From: Saccharicrinis sp963677345
GTDB taxonomy: Bacteria > Bacteroidota > Bacteroidia > Bacteroidales > Marinilabiliaceae
DNA length: 64,000 nt
Direction of reading: 5' to 3'
Assembly: GCA_963677345.2 (NCBI GenBank)
Contig: CAXXLC010000029.1
Location: 62,001 to 126,000 of the forward strand
Shown here: one piece after another, positions 45,237 to 53,545 of the stretch
Layout of the letters: every line of letters begins with the position of its first letter
Numbering within the stretch: the stretch's first letter is position 1
Position numbers and translations under genes: made by a program
Notes under the pieces: generated by a model
The model's database searches: none
Seen by the model: the letters and a program-made list of their open reading frames with translations, nothing else
What the model was told of the DNA's origin: nothing

Positions 45237-46013
45237 ATGAAACGATATTTTGTAATTACAAAAACCTCCGTTGGCAACAAACACATCAACGAACAGGACT
45301 TGCTCCCTGCTTCCTGTAAATTGATTACAGGCATTGCAATAAACGCCCTGGTTAAAAAGGAATCGGAATTGGAAGATGTAACACAGGATTTAGCATTTCC
45401 ACAGGCTTTAATATCGGATTTGTTACTGACCGATGGGATTACCAACCTGTTCTATTCATACCTACGCACAAGGGCAAGCGAAGCGGAAAGCAAAGACTTT
45501 TTTGAAAGTGATATTCTTCCGGCAATCGTAGATATTCTGAGCAACAATATCAAATTTACTTGCCTTGATGCAGACCAGCAAAGCAATCTGAATAACAGCA
45601 TTGCAGAGCTTTTCAATAAGCAGTTTGCCGATTATCTCTACAGCGAAGTGGCTTTGTTTGAAAAAGGTCAAACCATTACAAGCCTTGAATTTGCCGACTT
45701 GATAGCACAGGAAACATTAACCTTTGCCTATCTGCATAAATCCGATGTTTTTCTTCGTCCTGTTAAAGCTTACAAACAGCCAGAACCTTATGAATGTGGC
45801 AATATCAGCCTATTAGTTAATGGCAACAGTTTTCTATTGCGTGATTACATGCTTACTGCCAACCGAAAGGTAAAGCATCTGAGCAAAGAAGTTATCCCAT
45901 TCCATGAGCCTTTGGAGGTAAACAGCAATATCCATACAGTTTTTAAGAGCAATAAGAACAGCGGAGACAATACGCTAACTATTAGAATCTACATTGAATA
46001 TGAACACGAGTGA
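45237..46013 (+). CDS. virus-like cluster protein of unknown function (258 aa)
   Basis: A 258-residue soluble protein, with no signal peptide or membrane helix. It opens with a strand MKRYFVITKTSVG, has a largely helical centre (about 40-160, with LDADQQSNLNNSIAELFNKQF) and ends in beta segments (NISLLVNGNSFLLRDYM, TLTIRIYIEYEH). I recognise no family. It overlaps the next gene by 20 bp, which indicates translational coupling within the cluster. A structural role is suggested by context alone. Confidence 0.55.
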   Translation: MKRYFVITKTSVGNKHINEQDLLPASCKLITGIAINALVKKESELEDVTQDLAFPQALISDLLLTDGITNLFYSYLRTRASEAESKDFFESDILPAIVDILSNNIKFTCLDADQQSNLNNSIAELFNKQFADYLYSEVALFEKGQTITSLEFADLIAQETLTFAYLHKSDVFLRPVKAYKQPEPYECGNISLLVNGNSFLLRDYMLTANRKVKHLSKEVIPFHEPLEVNSNIHTVFKSNKNSGDNTLTIRIYIEYEHE

Positions 46014-46350
46014 GTTATTACATACCATCGCAAAAGACCGTGTTTCAGGGATGCGAACCATCGACAGCTACCAATTAAAGCCAACGGTGATAATGGTAAC
46101 AGGTTCGGATATTTCGCTGGACCTGAAAAACGATATGTGGATTCTAAACACTAAAGGTCTGCCAAGCTCCATTGATGAAATGGAACTCATTAGCAGCGAT
46201 AATGTGTTTACCGCTACACCTGAAGAATACGATTATATGGATGAGTACCGCTACCAGGTATTCACCGATTACATAGACATCAAAACCCAAGCGGAAAATT
46301 TTAAGCCTTACCGATTGGAGTTTGTAAAGATTATTCCCCACCGAAATTAA
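45994..46350 (+). CDS. virus-like cluster protein of unknown function (118 aa)
   Basis: A 118-residue soluble protein with mixed alpha/beta character (YQLKPTVIMVTGSDISLDLK, YQVFTDYIDIKTQ). It starts within the preceding gene (20-bp overlap) and ends 7 bp before the next gene, so all three are tightly coupled. A later ATG at MNTSELL is also possible. No family recognised. Confidence 0.55.
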   Translation: MNMNTSELLHTIAKDRVSGMRTIDSYQLKPTVIMVTGSDISLDLKNDMWILNTKGLPSSIDEMELISSDNVFTATPEEYDYMDEYRYQVFTDYIDIKTQAENFKPYRLEFVKIIPHRN

Positions 46351-46357
46351 TACTTCT

Positions 46358-47464
46358 ATGTTGGATTACAGAGAGCAAATACAAAGCATATACGAGTTTA
46401 TTAAGCGTTCGGAGGACGAACAAAAGTACCCTTACGCTTACGAAATATACCTGGTTACCGCAGCACAGGAAACGGCACTAACTTCAAGAACCTCCGGAAC
46501 GGATAAGTTTAACCGTGATATTGAAAGTGCCATTGAAAAAGCAAAGCAGTCTCATGGTTCACTCAGGGTTGATGTGTTTGGAGGCAAAAGCCCCAACGCC
46601 AGAAGCCTGAACAGTTATACGGTAAATATCAGCAAGCTTTTAAATCCACCCAAAGAACCTATTGAGAGAGCAGAGATACAAACCATTATCCAGGAGGAAA
46701 TGAAACAGAGCCAAATCCAAAACAACACCAATGGATTGGGTGAACTGGACTCCCTGTTAGGATTATTTTCAGGAGATAACCCTGCTGTAAAATCTAAACT
46801 TGATGGTCTGTTCGGGGTGTTTAATGCCCTTTCGGGCAATAACAAAGAAGTTGAGAGAATCAGCTATCAAAAGCAGTTGGATGATTTTAAGTTCGAGACA
46901 CGCTACAACACTTTGGAAGAAAAGTACGAACGTTTGCGCAACGAAAACGCAGAACTACGTGCCGAAAAAGACCGCTACCAAAGCGAGAACAGGGAACTAA
47001 AAACCGATAAGACAGACCTTGAAAGCCGTCTTGCCGGATATGCTCCCAATGAAGTGATGAAACGAGTTGCCACAGGTGCATTGGTTGGAATCGGTTCACG
47101 CTTGCTTACCAACAGTCCAAAAACAGCAGAATTATTAGGGTTATCAGCCGAAGAACTCAAAGGAGCTTTAGGAATGCTTGATGATACCGAGGAAGAAGCG
47201 GCACAGCTCCCTAAAACCAATGTTGAGATTACTGACATAGGCACGGCTAATACACCCGAAGACCGCAAGAAAGCTGAGATTATCAAAAAGCTATCCGATG
47301 CCCTAATAACATGGGAACTGCAAGATGTAGCCAAGATTGCAAACATCGTTGGCTTATGCCTTGACAAAGCCGAGCTGATTAATAAAACCCTCCTTTTCCT
47401 GAATCAAGCCGTGAATGGCATTTCAGAACAGGAACCGGGGAACGCAGAGTTTGATAACGAATAA
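46358..47464 (+). CDS. coiled-coil protein of the virus-like cluster (368 aa)
   Basis: A 368-residue protein. Residues 1-110 form a globular alpha/beta domain (YAYEIYLVTAAQETALTS). Then comes a glycine-leucine linker, TNGLGELDSLLGLFSG, whose motif recurs in three other proteins of the cluster. A coiled coil follows at about 165-225 (LEEKYERLRNENAELRAEKD and KTDLESRLAG). The helical C-terminus (about 290-368) ends acidic. It is soluble, with no signal peptide. It may be a scaffold or structural assembly protein by analogy with viral scaffolds; this is inference. Confidence 0.55.
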   Translation: MLDYREQIQSIYEFIKRSEDEQKYPYAYEIYLVTAAQETALTSRTSGTDKFNRDIESAIEKAKQSHGSLRVDVFGGKSPNARSLNSYTVNISKLLNPPKEPIERAEIQTIIQEEMKQSQIQNNTNGLGELDSLLGLFSGDNPAVKSKLDGLFGVFNALSGNNKEVERISYQKQLDDFKFETRYNTLEEKYERLRNENAELRAEKDRYQSENRELKTDKTDLESRLAGYAPNEVMKRVATGALVGIGSRLLTNSPKTAELLGLSAEELKGALGMLDDTEEEAAQLPKTNVEITDIGTANTPEDRKKAEIIKKLSDALITWELQDVAKIANIVGLCLDKAELINKTLLFLNQAVNGISEQEPGNAEFDNE

Positions 47465-47475
47465 AACATACGATT

Positions 47476-47652
47476 ATGAGAAAGTTTAAAGTAGGAATCA
47501 CCATTGAAGCTGACAGTACAGAGGTAGTTCAGCAAGTAGGAAACCTTTTGCAAAATGCAGTCAACAAGGTTGAGCAACAGGATATGATTAAGCTTCTGAC
47601 CAAGGTTGCCAAGAACCCGAAGATTGTAAAGACCGCATTACGATACATCTAA
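47476..47652 (+). CDS. small protein of the virus-like cluster (58 aa)
   Basis: A short frame, ATG at 47476, encoding RKFKVGITIEADSTEVVQQ and then a helical KLLTKVAKNPKIVKTALRYI end. It fits snugly, with 11 bp to the gene before and 13 bp to the gene after, on the same strand and with the same codon character. It is short, but the tight packing supports it. Function unknown. Confidence 0.6.
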   Translation: MRKFKVGITIEADSTEVVQQVGNLLQNAVNKVEQQDMIKLLTKVAKNPKIVKTALRYI

Positions 47653-47665
47653 AAACAATTATACC

Positions 47666-48142
47666 GTGCAATTAGATAAAGCAAATAAAGCAGCATTGAT
47701 TACAACAGGAATCAAATTTGGTGTCCCGGTTGTAGTAGCCGGAATTGGATTCTTCGCTATCCGAAAAATTATCAAAGGGAAAAAGAATACTGATGGAACA
47801 TCATCCCGGATAGCTCCATCCATAAAAGATACAGTCATTGAAAAGGCTAATCTTACTATCTCCACTTCTGATGCAGCTTTGTTCGCAAATACCTTGTACG
47901 GTGCAATGTTGGATTTTGGAACAGACGAGAAAACCATCTTCAGCACAATGGACAAAATCAACAGTAAGGACGATATGCTACTGGTGATTAAAGCATTTGG
48001 AATGAAGCAATACTTATGGGGCGGTCGTGCAGCATTCCTTGGTCAGGACTATAACCTTATTGGATGGCTAAGAGCTGAACTAAGCGAAAGTGAAATTTCA
48101 AAAATCAAACCCAAGTTCGACAGTTGGGGAATCCCTCTCTAA
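47666..48142 (+). CDS. membrane-anchored protein with an annexin-like repeat (158 aa)
   Basis: A 158-residue protein with a GTG start at 47666. A single membrane helix (about 12-32, TGIKFGVPVVVAGIGFFAI) is followed by a linker and a helical domain (about 60-158). The segment LYGAMLDFGTDEKTIFSTMD resembles the G-T-D-E start of an annexin repeat, but only one such unit is evident. Its 3' end overlaps the longest reading of the next gene. It probably sits in the inner membrane or a viral membrane; the function is unknown. Confidence 0.55.
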   Translation: MQLDKANKAALITTGIKFGVPVVVAGIGFFAIRKIIKGKKNTDGTSSRIAPSIKDTVIEKANLTISTSDAALFANTLYGAMLDFGTDEKTIFSTMDKINSKDDMLLVIKAFGMKQYLWGGRAAFLGQDYNLIGWLRAELSESEISKIKPKFDSWGIPL

Positions 48143-48159
48143 ACTCTAACAATATAGCT

Positions 48160-48765
48160 ATGGACAAGAAGAAAAAGATATTATTTATTTCGGGAGGGGT
48201 GTTAACCACAGGGGCAATAGTTACCACAATTGTACTCGTTCGCAGACGAAACAAACGCAAGTGTGGACTATTGCCTCCTCGTGGTTCAAACGTTTTGACT
48301 ACCAACAATAACGAACTACCCTCAAACTTTCAGAATTGGAACGGTGGCAATACTTATCTGTCCAATGCACCCAGGGGCATCCGAAACAACAATCCGGGAA
48401 ACCTGATTTTTACCAACATCAAATGGAACGGTAAACTATCCAAAGAACAAAACAAAGACAGGCGTTTTGAGATGTTTATTGCTCCGGTTTATGGTGTTCG
48501 TGCCATGATAAAAGACCTCAAGCATGACATTGAAAAGGGCAAAAACACAGTACCGTTATTGGTCGAAGAATATGCACCCCGATTTGAAAACAATACAGAC
48601 CATTACATCCAAACGGTTTGCAAGGATTTAAAGGTCAGCAAGAGCGCAAAGCTCCTGGCTACAAAAAATACACTTCGCTTATTGGTGCTTTCAATGACAA
48701 AAGTTGAGACAGGCGGTAATTACGTCTCCAACCAATTGTTTGAGCAAGCCTATGCAATGATTTAG
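48160..48765 (+). CDS. phage-type peptidoglycan hydrolase-like membrane protein
   Basis: About 201 residues from the ATG at 48160; a frame from 48124 is longer but overlaps the preceding gene. After a short KKKK leader comes a membrane helix (ILFISGGVLTTGAIVTTIVLV) and a basic stretch. The domain from about 75 begins APRGIRNNNPGNLIFTNIKW and includes RFEMFIAPVYGVRAMIKDL and YAPRFENNTDHYIQTVC. The GIRNNNPGNL motif is typical of phage virion-associated lysozyme-like proteins (often labelled structural protein P5). A membrane-anchored lytic enzyme fits virion entry or release. This is the clearest viral marker in the cluster. Confidence 0.7.
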   Translation: MDKKKKILFISGGVLTTGAIVTTIVLVRRRNKRKCGLLPPRGSNVLTTNNNELPSNFQNWNGGNTYLSNAPRGIRNNNPGNLIFTNIKWNGKLSKEQNKDRRFEMFIAPVYGVRAMIKDLKHDIEKGKNTVPLLVEEYAPRFENNTDHYIQTVCKDLKVSKSAKLLATKNTLRLLVLSMTKVETGGNYVSNQLFEQAYAMI

Positions 48766-48784
48766 CAATTAAAAGACTTTAGAT

Positions 48785-50026
48785 ATGGGAACAATAAAAA
48801 TGTTTAGGGGAACAACCCCACCGTTATTGAAAAAGGGCGAATGGGCTTCGGATGGCCAGTACGCTTATTTGGGTATGGAACACGAGCAATACAAGGTGTT
48901 TCAGGGCGTGTTTGATATGAGTAAAGACCAGCAAATAACAGGTTTTGAGTACGATGTTGAACGCAAAGCGATTATTATTCCTTCGGGAACTCCTTTTTCA
49001 AAGTTGCAAAGGCTGTTTGATTCCCTCCCCAAAGCATTGAAATACCATACCAACAAAAGTGCAAGTATCAGTATCATGTTCGAGGATGGTACTTACATCA
49101 ACGATTTGGGAACGTTCCTGGTCCTTCGTGATTTCTCCTACCAAATCAACATTTGCTCATTGAGCAATAAGGTGGATGGTGTGGTTGGAACATACGTTAA
49201 GCCTGTAGTTTTCCAAAGTGATAAGGCTATTGAGATTTACAATAGTGCTATCAATTTTGCAGACATACGCTTTGAATATACTGATGATGGAAGCGGTGCA
49301 ATAGCCTTTCTGAACAGTACCACAAACATTGATGATTGCTGTTTCGAGGCAAGGGTCAATCAGTCGTGTGTATTTGACAGGGGCTACAACAAAATTGTGT
49401 TTTCTGATACCTACTTCAAGATGAACAGGGATATTCAGGACACTATTCTTGACAGGGCTTCGGTTGGTTCATTCATCAATATTGCACGTTCAAAATCCGC
49501 TCCGGAATACAGACCCAAAACCATTGTTCAGCAAATTAGCGGTGGTCTGATTATCGCCGGGAATGTTGAAGACTTACTCATATCAGAGAAAAGTCCTGTG
49601 TACATGCCCAATGGTGGTATCGAGGTACACGGTGGTTTCGTAACCGACCCTGATGGAAATATCAATATTGCCATTCCAACAAAGCTTTCACAATTGGAAA
49701 ACGATATGAACCTGACTTCCAATTTTGAGGAACTGCAAAATAAACCAACGACCATTAGTGCAGAACAGGCAACGGCAATTGAAAACAACAATAAAAAGAG
49801 CAGCTACCCACAAGCTGATGCAGAAAAGCTTGCAGGAATAGAAGAAGGTGCAACTGCCGGAGCAGATTGGAATACCAATATTGCCAATAAGCCGACAACC
49901 ATTTCGGCAGAACAATCGGCAGCTATCGAGGCAAACACACAAAAGCGTTCCTATTCAGAAGCCGATGAAAACAAGTTGGCAGGGATTGAAGAAAACGCTA
50001 CCGTTGGAGCTGATTGGGGACACTAA
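48785..50026 (+). CDS. tail-fibre/spike-like protein, frameshifted near the C-terminus
   Basis: A 413-residue protein. The N-terminus IKMFRGTTPPLLKKGEWASDGQ resembles the R-G-T...GE start of phage fibres. A beta-helix-like body spans about 50-300. The C-terminus has repeats of about 45 residues, each with the unit NKPTTISAEQ...IE.N...KRSY..AD..KLAGIEE.AT.GADW. The frame ends early at an extra G in the run 50016-50019. Without it the third repeat DTNVQNKPVTISPQQAADIE continues to about 50157, where a second lesion (GAVG for GADWG) is likely. It probably is the receptor-binding fibre, now truncated or phase-variable. Confidence 0.65.
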   Translation: MGTIKMFRGTTPPLLKKGEWASDGQYAYLGMEHEQYKVFQGVFDMSKDQQITGFEYDVERKAIIIPSGTPFSKLQRLFDSLPKALKYHTNKSASISIMFEDGTYINDLGTFLVLRDFSYQINICSLSNKVDGVVGTYVKPVVFQSDKAIEIYNSAINFADIRFEYTDDGSGAIAFLNSTTNIDDCCFEARVNQSCVFDRGYNKIVFSDTYFKMNRDIQDTILDRASVGSFINIARSKSAPEYRPKTIVQQISGGLIIAGNVEDLLISEKSPVYMPNGGIEVHGGFVTDPDGNINIAIPTKLSQLENDMNLTSNFEELQNKPTTISAEQATAIENNNKKSSYPQADAEKLAGIEEGATAGADWNTNIANKPTTISAEQSAAIEANTQKRSYSEADENKLAGIEENATVGADWGH

Positions 50027-50224
50027 TGTGCAGAACAAACCTGTAACCATTTCCCCACAACAAGCAGCCGATATTGAAGCCAATAACGCAAAACGCAGTT
50101 ATCCGCAAGCCGATGAAGATAAGCTTTCAGGCATAGAGGAAAATGCAACTATTGGAGCAGTTGGGGTGCCGCTTGTGATTATCGATTAATCATTTGTAAT
50201 AAGCTAGACAATAGTGATATATGA
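50027..50224 (+). pseudogene. out-of-frame remainder of the fibre protein
   Basis: Continues the repeat pattern in another frame: TNVQNKPVTISPQQAADIE and YPQADEDKLSGIEENATIGA. It stops at 50189 in its present frame. Restoring one base near 50158 would give GADWGAACDYRL and a stop at 50222-50224. Confidence 0.6.
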
Positions 50225-50253
50225 ATTTTTTTTAATGTAATTAAGTACGACAT

Positions 50254-50356
50254 GGTTACATATATGTTACACCATATTCATAAATATATTTTAGATAGAA
50301 GGGTAATTTATATTGATTAAAGTAAGATATTTTTTCGGTTACATGAATATGTAACC
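50254..50356. repeat. paired GGTTACAT palindromes
   Basis: GGTTACAT-GAAT-ATGTAACC (50337-50356) is a perfect 8-bp-arm hairpin. GGTTACATATATGTTACACC (50254-50273) shares the same half-site in a looser palindrome. The pair lies between the convergent fibre and J-domain genes, so it may be a terminator, an operator or an integration boundary. Confidence 0.45.
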
Positions 50357-50377
50357 AATGAAGTATTGATAAAAATA

Positions 50378-50725
50378 TTAAAGACCATTCAACAAATTTA
50401 CAACTCCCTCCAGAATACCTTTTTTCAAGGATGAATCGGTCATTCTGATTTTTTGCTTCAAGTATGATTGTGGCACTTGCTTTTTTATTAGAAATTTTGC
50501 CAATTTACCCAAATCTCTTAGTAACTCATTTTCTAACGATGTTTGAGGTTGACTATTTGTAGTGTTTTTCTGCTTTTGTAAATGCATGAGTGTGGCATTA
50601 TATTCTTCCTGCATCTTTTGAAATTCACTGGCTGTTCCTCCTGCATCCGGATGCAGTTGCTTTGCCAGTTCCCTGTAACGCAATTTGGCTTGAGGTACAT
50701 CGGCTATTCCTTGAAAATAATTCAT
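50378..50725 (-). CDS. J-domain (DnaJ-like) protein
   Basis: A 115-residue protein with a compact J-domain. The HPD motif is in RELAKQLHPDAGGTASEFQKM (residues 18-38). The C-terminal half is helical and basic, without the G/F or zinc-finger parts of DnaJ. It should stimulate an Hsp70 ATPase, probably the host DnaK. Its start overlaps the stop of the DUF4248 gene by 4 bp (ATGA type), so the two are translationally coupled. It is transcribed toward the virus-like cluster. Confidence 0.8.
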   Translation of the reverse strand: MNYFQGIADVPQAKLRYRELAKQLHPDAGGTASEFQKMQEEYNATLMHLQKQKNTTNSQPQTSLENELLRDLGKLAKFLIKKQVPQSYLKQKIRMTDSSLKKGILEGVVNLLNGL

Positions 50726-50958
50726 AGTTGCTCCAATTCTTCAATGGTTATACTAAAATGTTCCAGAATTAATAGAAGCTGCTGTTTGTTGTAATAATGG
50801 CATTTTGTGCTCCCGGCTTCTGAAATTTCTTGTTTTAAGGCAGGACATATATCAATTTCATTCCGAAGTTGTTGCATTGCTGACTTAATTGAAATGCTGT
50901 TTGGATAAAGCTTCTTTACTAATTCTTGTTTTAAATATGTTCTTGGGACTATCATCAC
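50722..50958 (-). CDS. DUF4248-like small protein
   Basis: A 78-residue protein. The pattern RTYLKQELVKKLYPNSISIKSAMQQLRNEI, then CPALKQEISEAG and a final KQQLLLILEHFSITIEEL, matches the small DUF4248 proteins of Bacteroidota, which occur mainly in mobile and prophage-like regions. Function unknown, possibly DNA binding. It is the first gene of the two-gene minus-strand unit with the J-domain gene. Confidence 0.6.
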   Translation of the reverse strand: MMIVPRTYLKQELVKKLYPNSISIKSAMQQLRNEIDICPALKQEISEAGSTKCHYYNKQQLLLILEHFSITIEELEQL

Positions 50959-51101
50959 ATTAAGATTTTATCAGGAATTGATGAATTTTGAAAAAAAAGA
51001 GGTGACTTTTTATAATTCAATAGGAATACTGTAGTTTCATTGCTAATAAACCAAAATAAGAGATAATAAATCAAAGAAAACGAAGGGTCTATAAACACGA
51101 A

Positions 51102-51120
51102 AAGCCTCTGGAAGAGGCTT
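51102..51120. terminator. compact hairpin terminator
   Basis: AAGCCTCT-GGA-AGAGGCTT, with TTTTCG on the minus-strand side and GTTTT on the plus-strand side. It may end the GH95-GH97 transcript, which stops about 380 bp upstream on the minus strand. Confidence 0.6.
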
Positions 51121-51502
51121 GTTTTAAGTGTTATATGTAATTTTTTAGGCACAATTCATAATATTATACCTTTTTTGGTTATTAGCTCAATAAAGATAGA
51201 AATTCTAGTTACAAGAGAAAGAAAGCTAACACTTAAAATTTCATGTAAACTATGTAAATAATGTAAATCAACAGTTCTACTTGATTGATATTCATTATTT
51301 TGTATATTTACTTCACTATTGATGTCAAGTAAATATATTTACCTAACATCTAATTTTATATACATTTCACTCAATATATCATCAGGAAGAAAGAAACTAT
51401 GAATCCTTGTTATTTTAGTATCGTGAACTTTCAGAATGAGATACTCCTAAAGCGGAATATCTCAAACTGTATCTTATTAGTATTATTTACAAATAAGTTC
51501 GT
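51121..51502. other. gene-free AT-rich stretch
   Basis: I see no credible gene. It has short repeats of ATGTAAA near 51242-51268 and a frame of about 45 codons from 51402 without support. It marks the boundary between the virus-like cluster and the chromosome, but no direct att repeat was found. Confidence 0.4.
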
Positions 51503-53443
51503 TCATTCTGTCACAATTACTCCACCATTAGGTTGAATTGTCAAATTCATCGAACCACTGTTTTTAATTTTTGTTTCAAAAAATTGTGGTTCCGATTTCT
51601 TATTGTCAGCGTATAGTTTCACATCTTTTCCAGCCATCATCGGAAGATTAACATTTAACTTAATCGCTTCTTTTTGTGCATTTACACCAACTATATACCA
51701 TTGGTCTTTATGTCTTCTGGCTAAAACACAGTATTTACCGGGATAACCATCAATGAAAACAGTTTCATCCCATGTAGTTGGAACTTCCTTCATAAAGTCA
51801 ATCTCAAATGCAGGAACATCTGTTAAGTTGTTGGGTGCAAGGCCAAACATTTGTACTGGGGTTTGATACAGAACTGCCGTAGCTAGCTGAAAGATGTCAG
51901 ATGTTTTTCTTGTTGTCCCTCCGTTATTTGTTCTGTTATGACGTTTATTTAATAAAACTGGGCCAAATTCCATACTGCCTACTGCATTTCTAATAAAAGG
52001 GTGTAAACTGGCATTATAGGCTTCCATATCATCAAAATGTTGATTGAAAATTAAATTCTCAGAAGCTAAAACAGCTTCACTACCGATGTAGTTTGGATAC
52101 ATGCGTTCCCAACCACGAGGTAATGTACAACCATGAAAAATTATCATTAACCCATACTCGTTAGCATCCGATAGAATATCTTCATACAGCTTCATTGTTT
52201 CTTGTTTATCTCCTCCAAAGAAGTCAACTTTTAATCCTTTCACGCCCAAACTTTGTAACCACTTCATTTCTTTTTTACGGGTTATCGAATTATCCATTTT
52301 ATGTTTTGGCCCTTGTGGCGCATTATTCCAATAGCCGTTTGAATTGTACCACAAAAATACATCAACCCCTTTTGATTGAGCATATTTAATTAATTCCGGC
52401 ATTTTATCATAACCAACTTGAGTATCCCAAAGTGCATCCATTAAGATATACTCGTATCCCATTTTTGCTGCCAAATCAATATAAGTAACCTGGTCATCGT
52501 AATTCATGCTATTGTCCTGCCACATAATCCAGCTCCAGGTTGAACGACCGTACTTATATTCTTGAGATGGTTCATATAAAGGTTCTACCAAATCAAAAGG
52601 AATAGTAGTTTCTACAATTGGCTTAAGATTATTAGCAATAGTAATCGTACGCCAAGGCGTTGAACCAGGTAGTGATATTACAGGGGAAGTACTTCCAAAT
52701 CCATTATTTTCACCTTCTTGAGGAAAAGCAATAGAATAAATCCCTTCTTTTGTACCATCACCTAAGTGAGAGGCACAATATTTACTACTTACACCTGTTT
52801 CGGAAACCAGTACCCAACCCTTATCTCCAACATAAAAAAGCGAAGGAAAGGTATATCCTTGACCGTATTTTGATGGTGTGGAAATTGGTTCGTTAGGTAC
52901 ATATTCCTCTTCATAACTTGGTTTAGTACGTTTCCATCCTATTCCTGGAGTAGCTTGTGGAGATAAAAATGTGGTTGTTTCATTAGGAAAATTGAATCCG
53001 GTAATTTCTTTCTCTATAATGCATGAAGCAGTTTCTCCAAATTGAGGTAGATTATATCTAAAACCAATATCATTGTTGCTAACCCTGAAGACAACATCTA
53101 TATGCTGTTTTTCTTTATTTGATAGTGTAATCGTCAACTCATTGGCATTGTACTGTATTGATGATTGTTTAATTCTATCTTGTTTGTACTTTTTATCTAT
53201 TGTATTATTTTCTGTTGATTGAATTGACAAATCTTTGCTAAAATCTCCTACATTAGTGATTAACCCAAGAGGTGAATCTTCAAGCATCATATTGTTATTA
53301 TACAGTACAGTGTAAGAAATTTTTCCATCTGTGAGTTTAACAGTTAAGGCTAGTTTGCCGTCAGGACTATTTAGTGATTTTTCTTGTGCAAATGTGAATG
53401 CTGTAAATAGAAGCAAGTAGCAGGTTAATAGTTTCTTGTGCAT
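51503..53443 (-). CDS. glycoside hydrolase family 97, probable alpha-galactosidase
   Basis: A 646-residue secreted enzyme with signal peptide LLTCYLLLFTAFTFAQ. The N-terminal beta-sandwich (about 25-280) begins SLNSPDGKLALTVKL, the catalytic barrel follows (about 290-560), and a C-terminal beta domain ends the protein. The barrel contains STWSWIMWQDNSMNYDD, YEYILMDALWD and GVKGLKVDFFGGDKQ. The aspartate of KVDFF is at the position of the nucleophile in retaining GH97 enzymes, which are mainly alpha-galactosidases, rather than the inverting alpha-glucosidase SusB type. It follows GH95 by 102 bp in one operon. It probably acts in the periplasm on galactose-containing glycans. Confidence 0.85.
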   Translation of the reverse strand: MHKKLLTCYLLLFTAFTFAQEKSLNSPDGKLALTVKLTDGKISYTVLYNNNMMLEDSPLGLITNVGDFSKDLSIQSTENNTIDKKYKQDRIKQSSIQYNANELTITLSNKEKQHIDVVFRVSNNDIGFRYNLPQFGETASCIIEKEITGFNFPNETTTFLSPQATPGIGWKRTKPSYEEEYVPNEPISTPSKYGQGYTFPSLFYVGDKGWVLVSETGVSSKYCASHLGDGTKEGIYSIAFPQEGENNGFGSTSPVISLPGSTPWRTITIANNLKPIVETTIPFDLVEPLYEPSQEYKYGRSTWSWIMWQDNSMNYDDQVTYIDLAAKMGYEYILMDALWDTQVGYDKMPELIKYAQSKGVDVFLWYNSNGYWNNAPQGPKHKMDNSITRKKEMKWLQSLGVKGLKVDFFGGDKQETMKLYEDILSDANEYGLMIIFHGCTLPRGWERMYPNYIGSEAVLASENLIFNQHFDDMEAYNASLHPFIRNAVGSMEFGPVLLNKRHNRTNNGGTTRKTSDIFQLATAVLYQTPVQMFGLAPNNLTDVPAFEIDFMKEVPTTWDETVFIDGYPGKYCVLARRHKDQWYIVGVNAQKEAIKLNVNLPMMAGKDVKLYADNKKSEPQFFETKIKNSGSMNLTIQPNGGVIVTE

Positions 53444-53545
53444 TTTAATTATTATCTAATATGGTTTAGTGAATGTTTTTGAATTAATTGTAAAGAGTTT
53501 TGTTGAAAATTAATGAATTAAGATAATATATGACCAATTTTGTTT

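Noticed and set aside
38312..50224. A classic tailed prophage or a contractile injection system
   Set aside because: No terminase, portal, tape measure, sheath, tube or baseplate protein can be recognised, and the genes are too small and too membrane-rich.
51402..51540. A 45-codon frame before the GH97 stop codon
   Set aside because: It has no recognisable motif, overlaps the end of GH97 on the other strand and lacks a convincing ribosome site.
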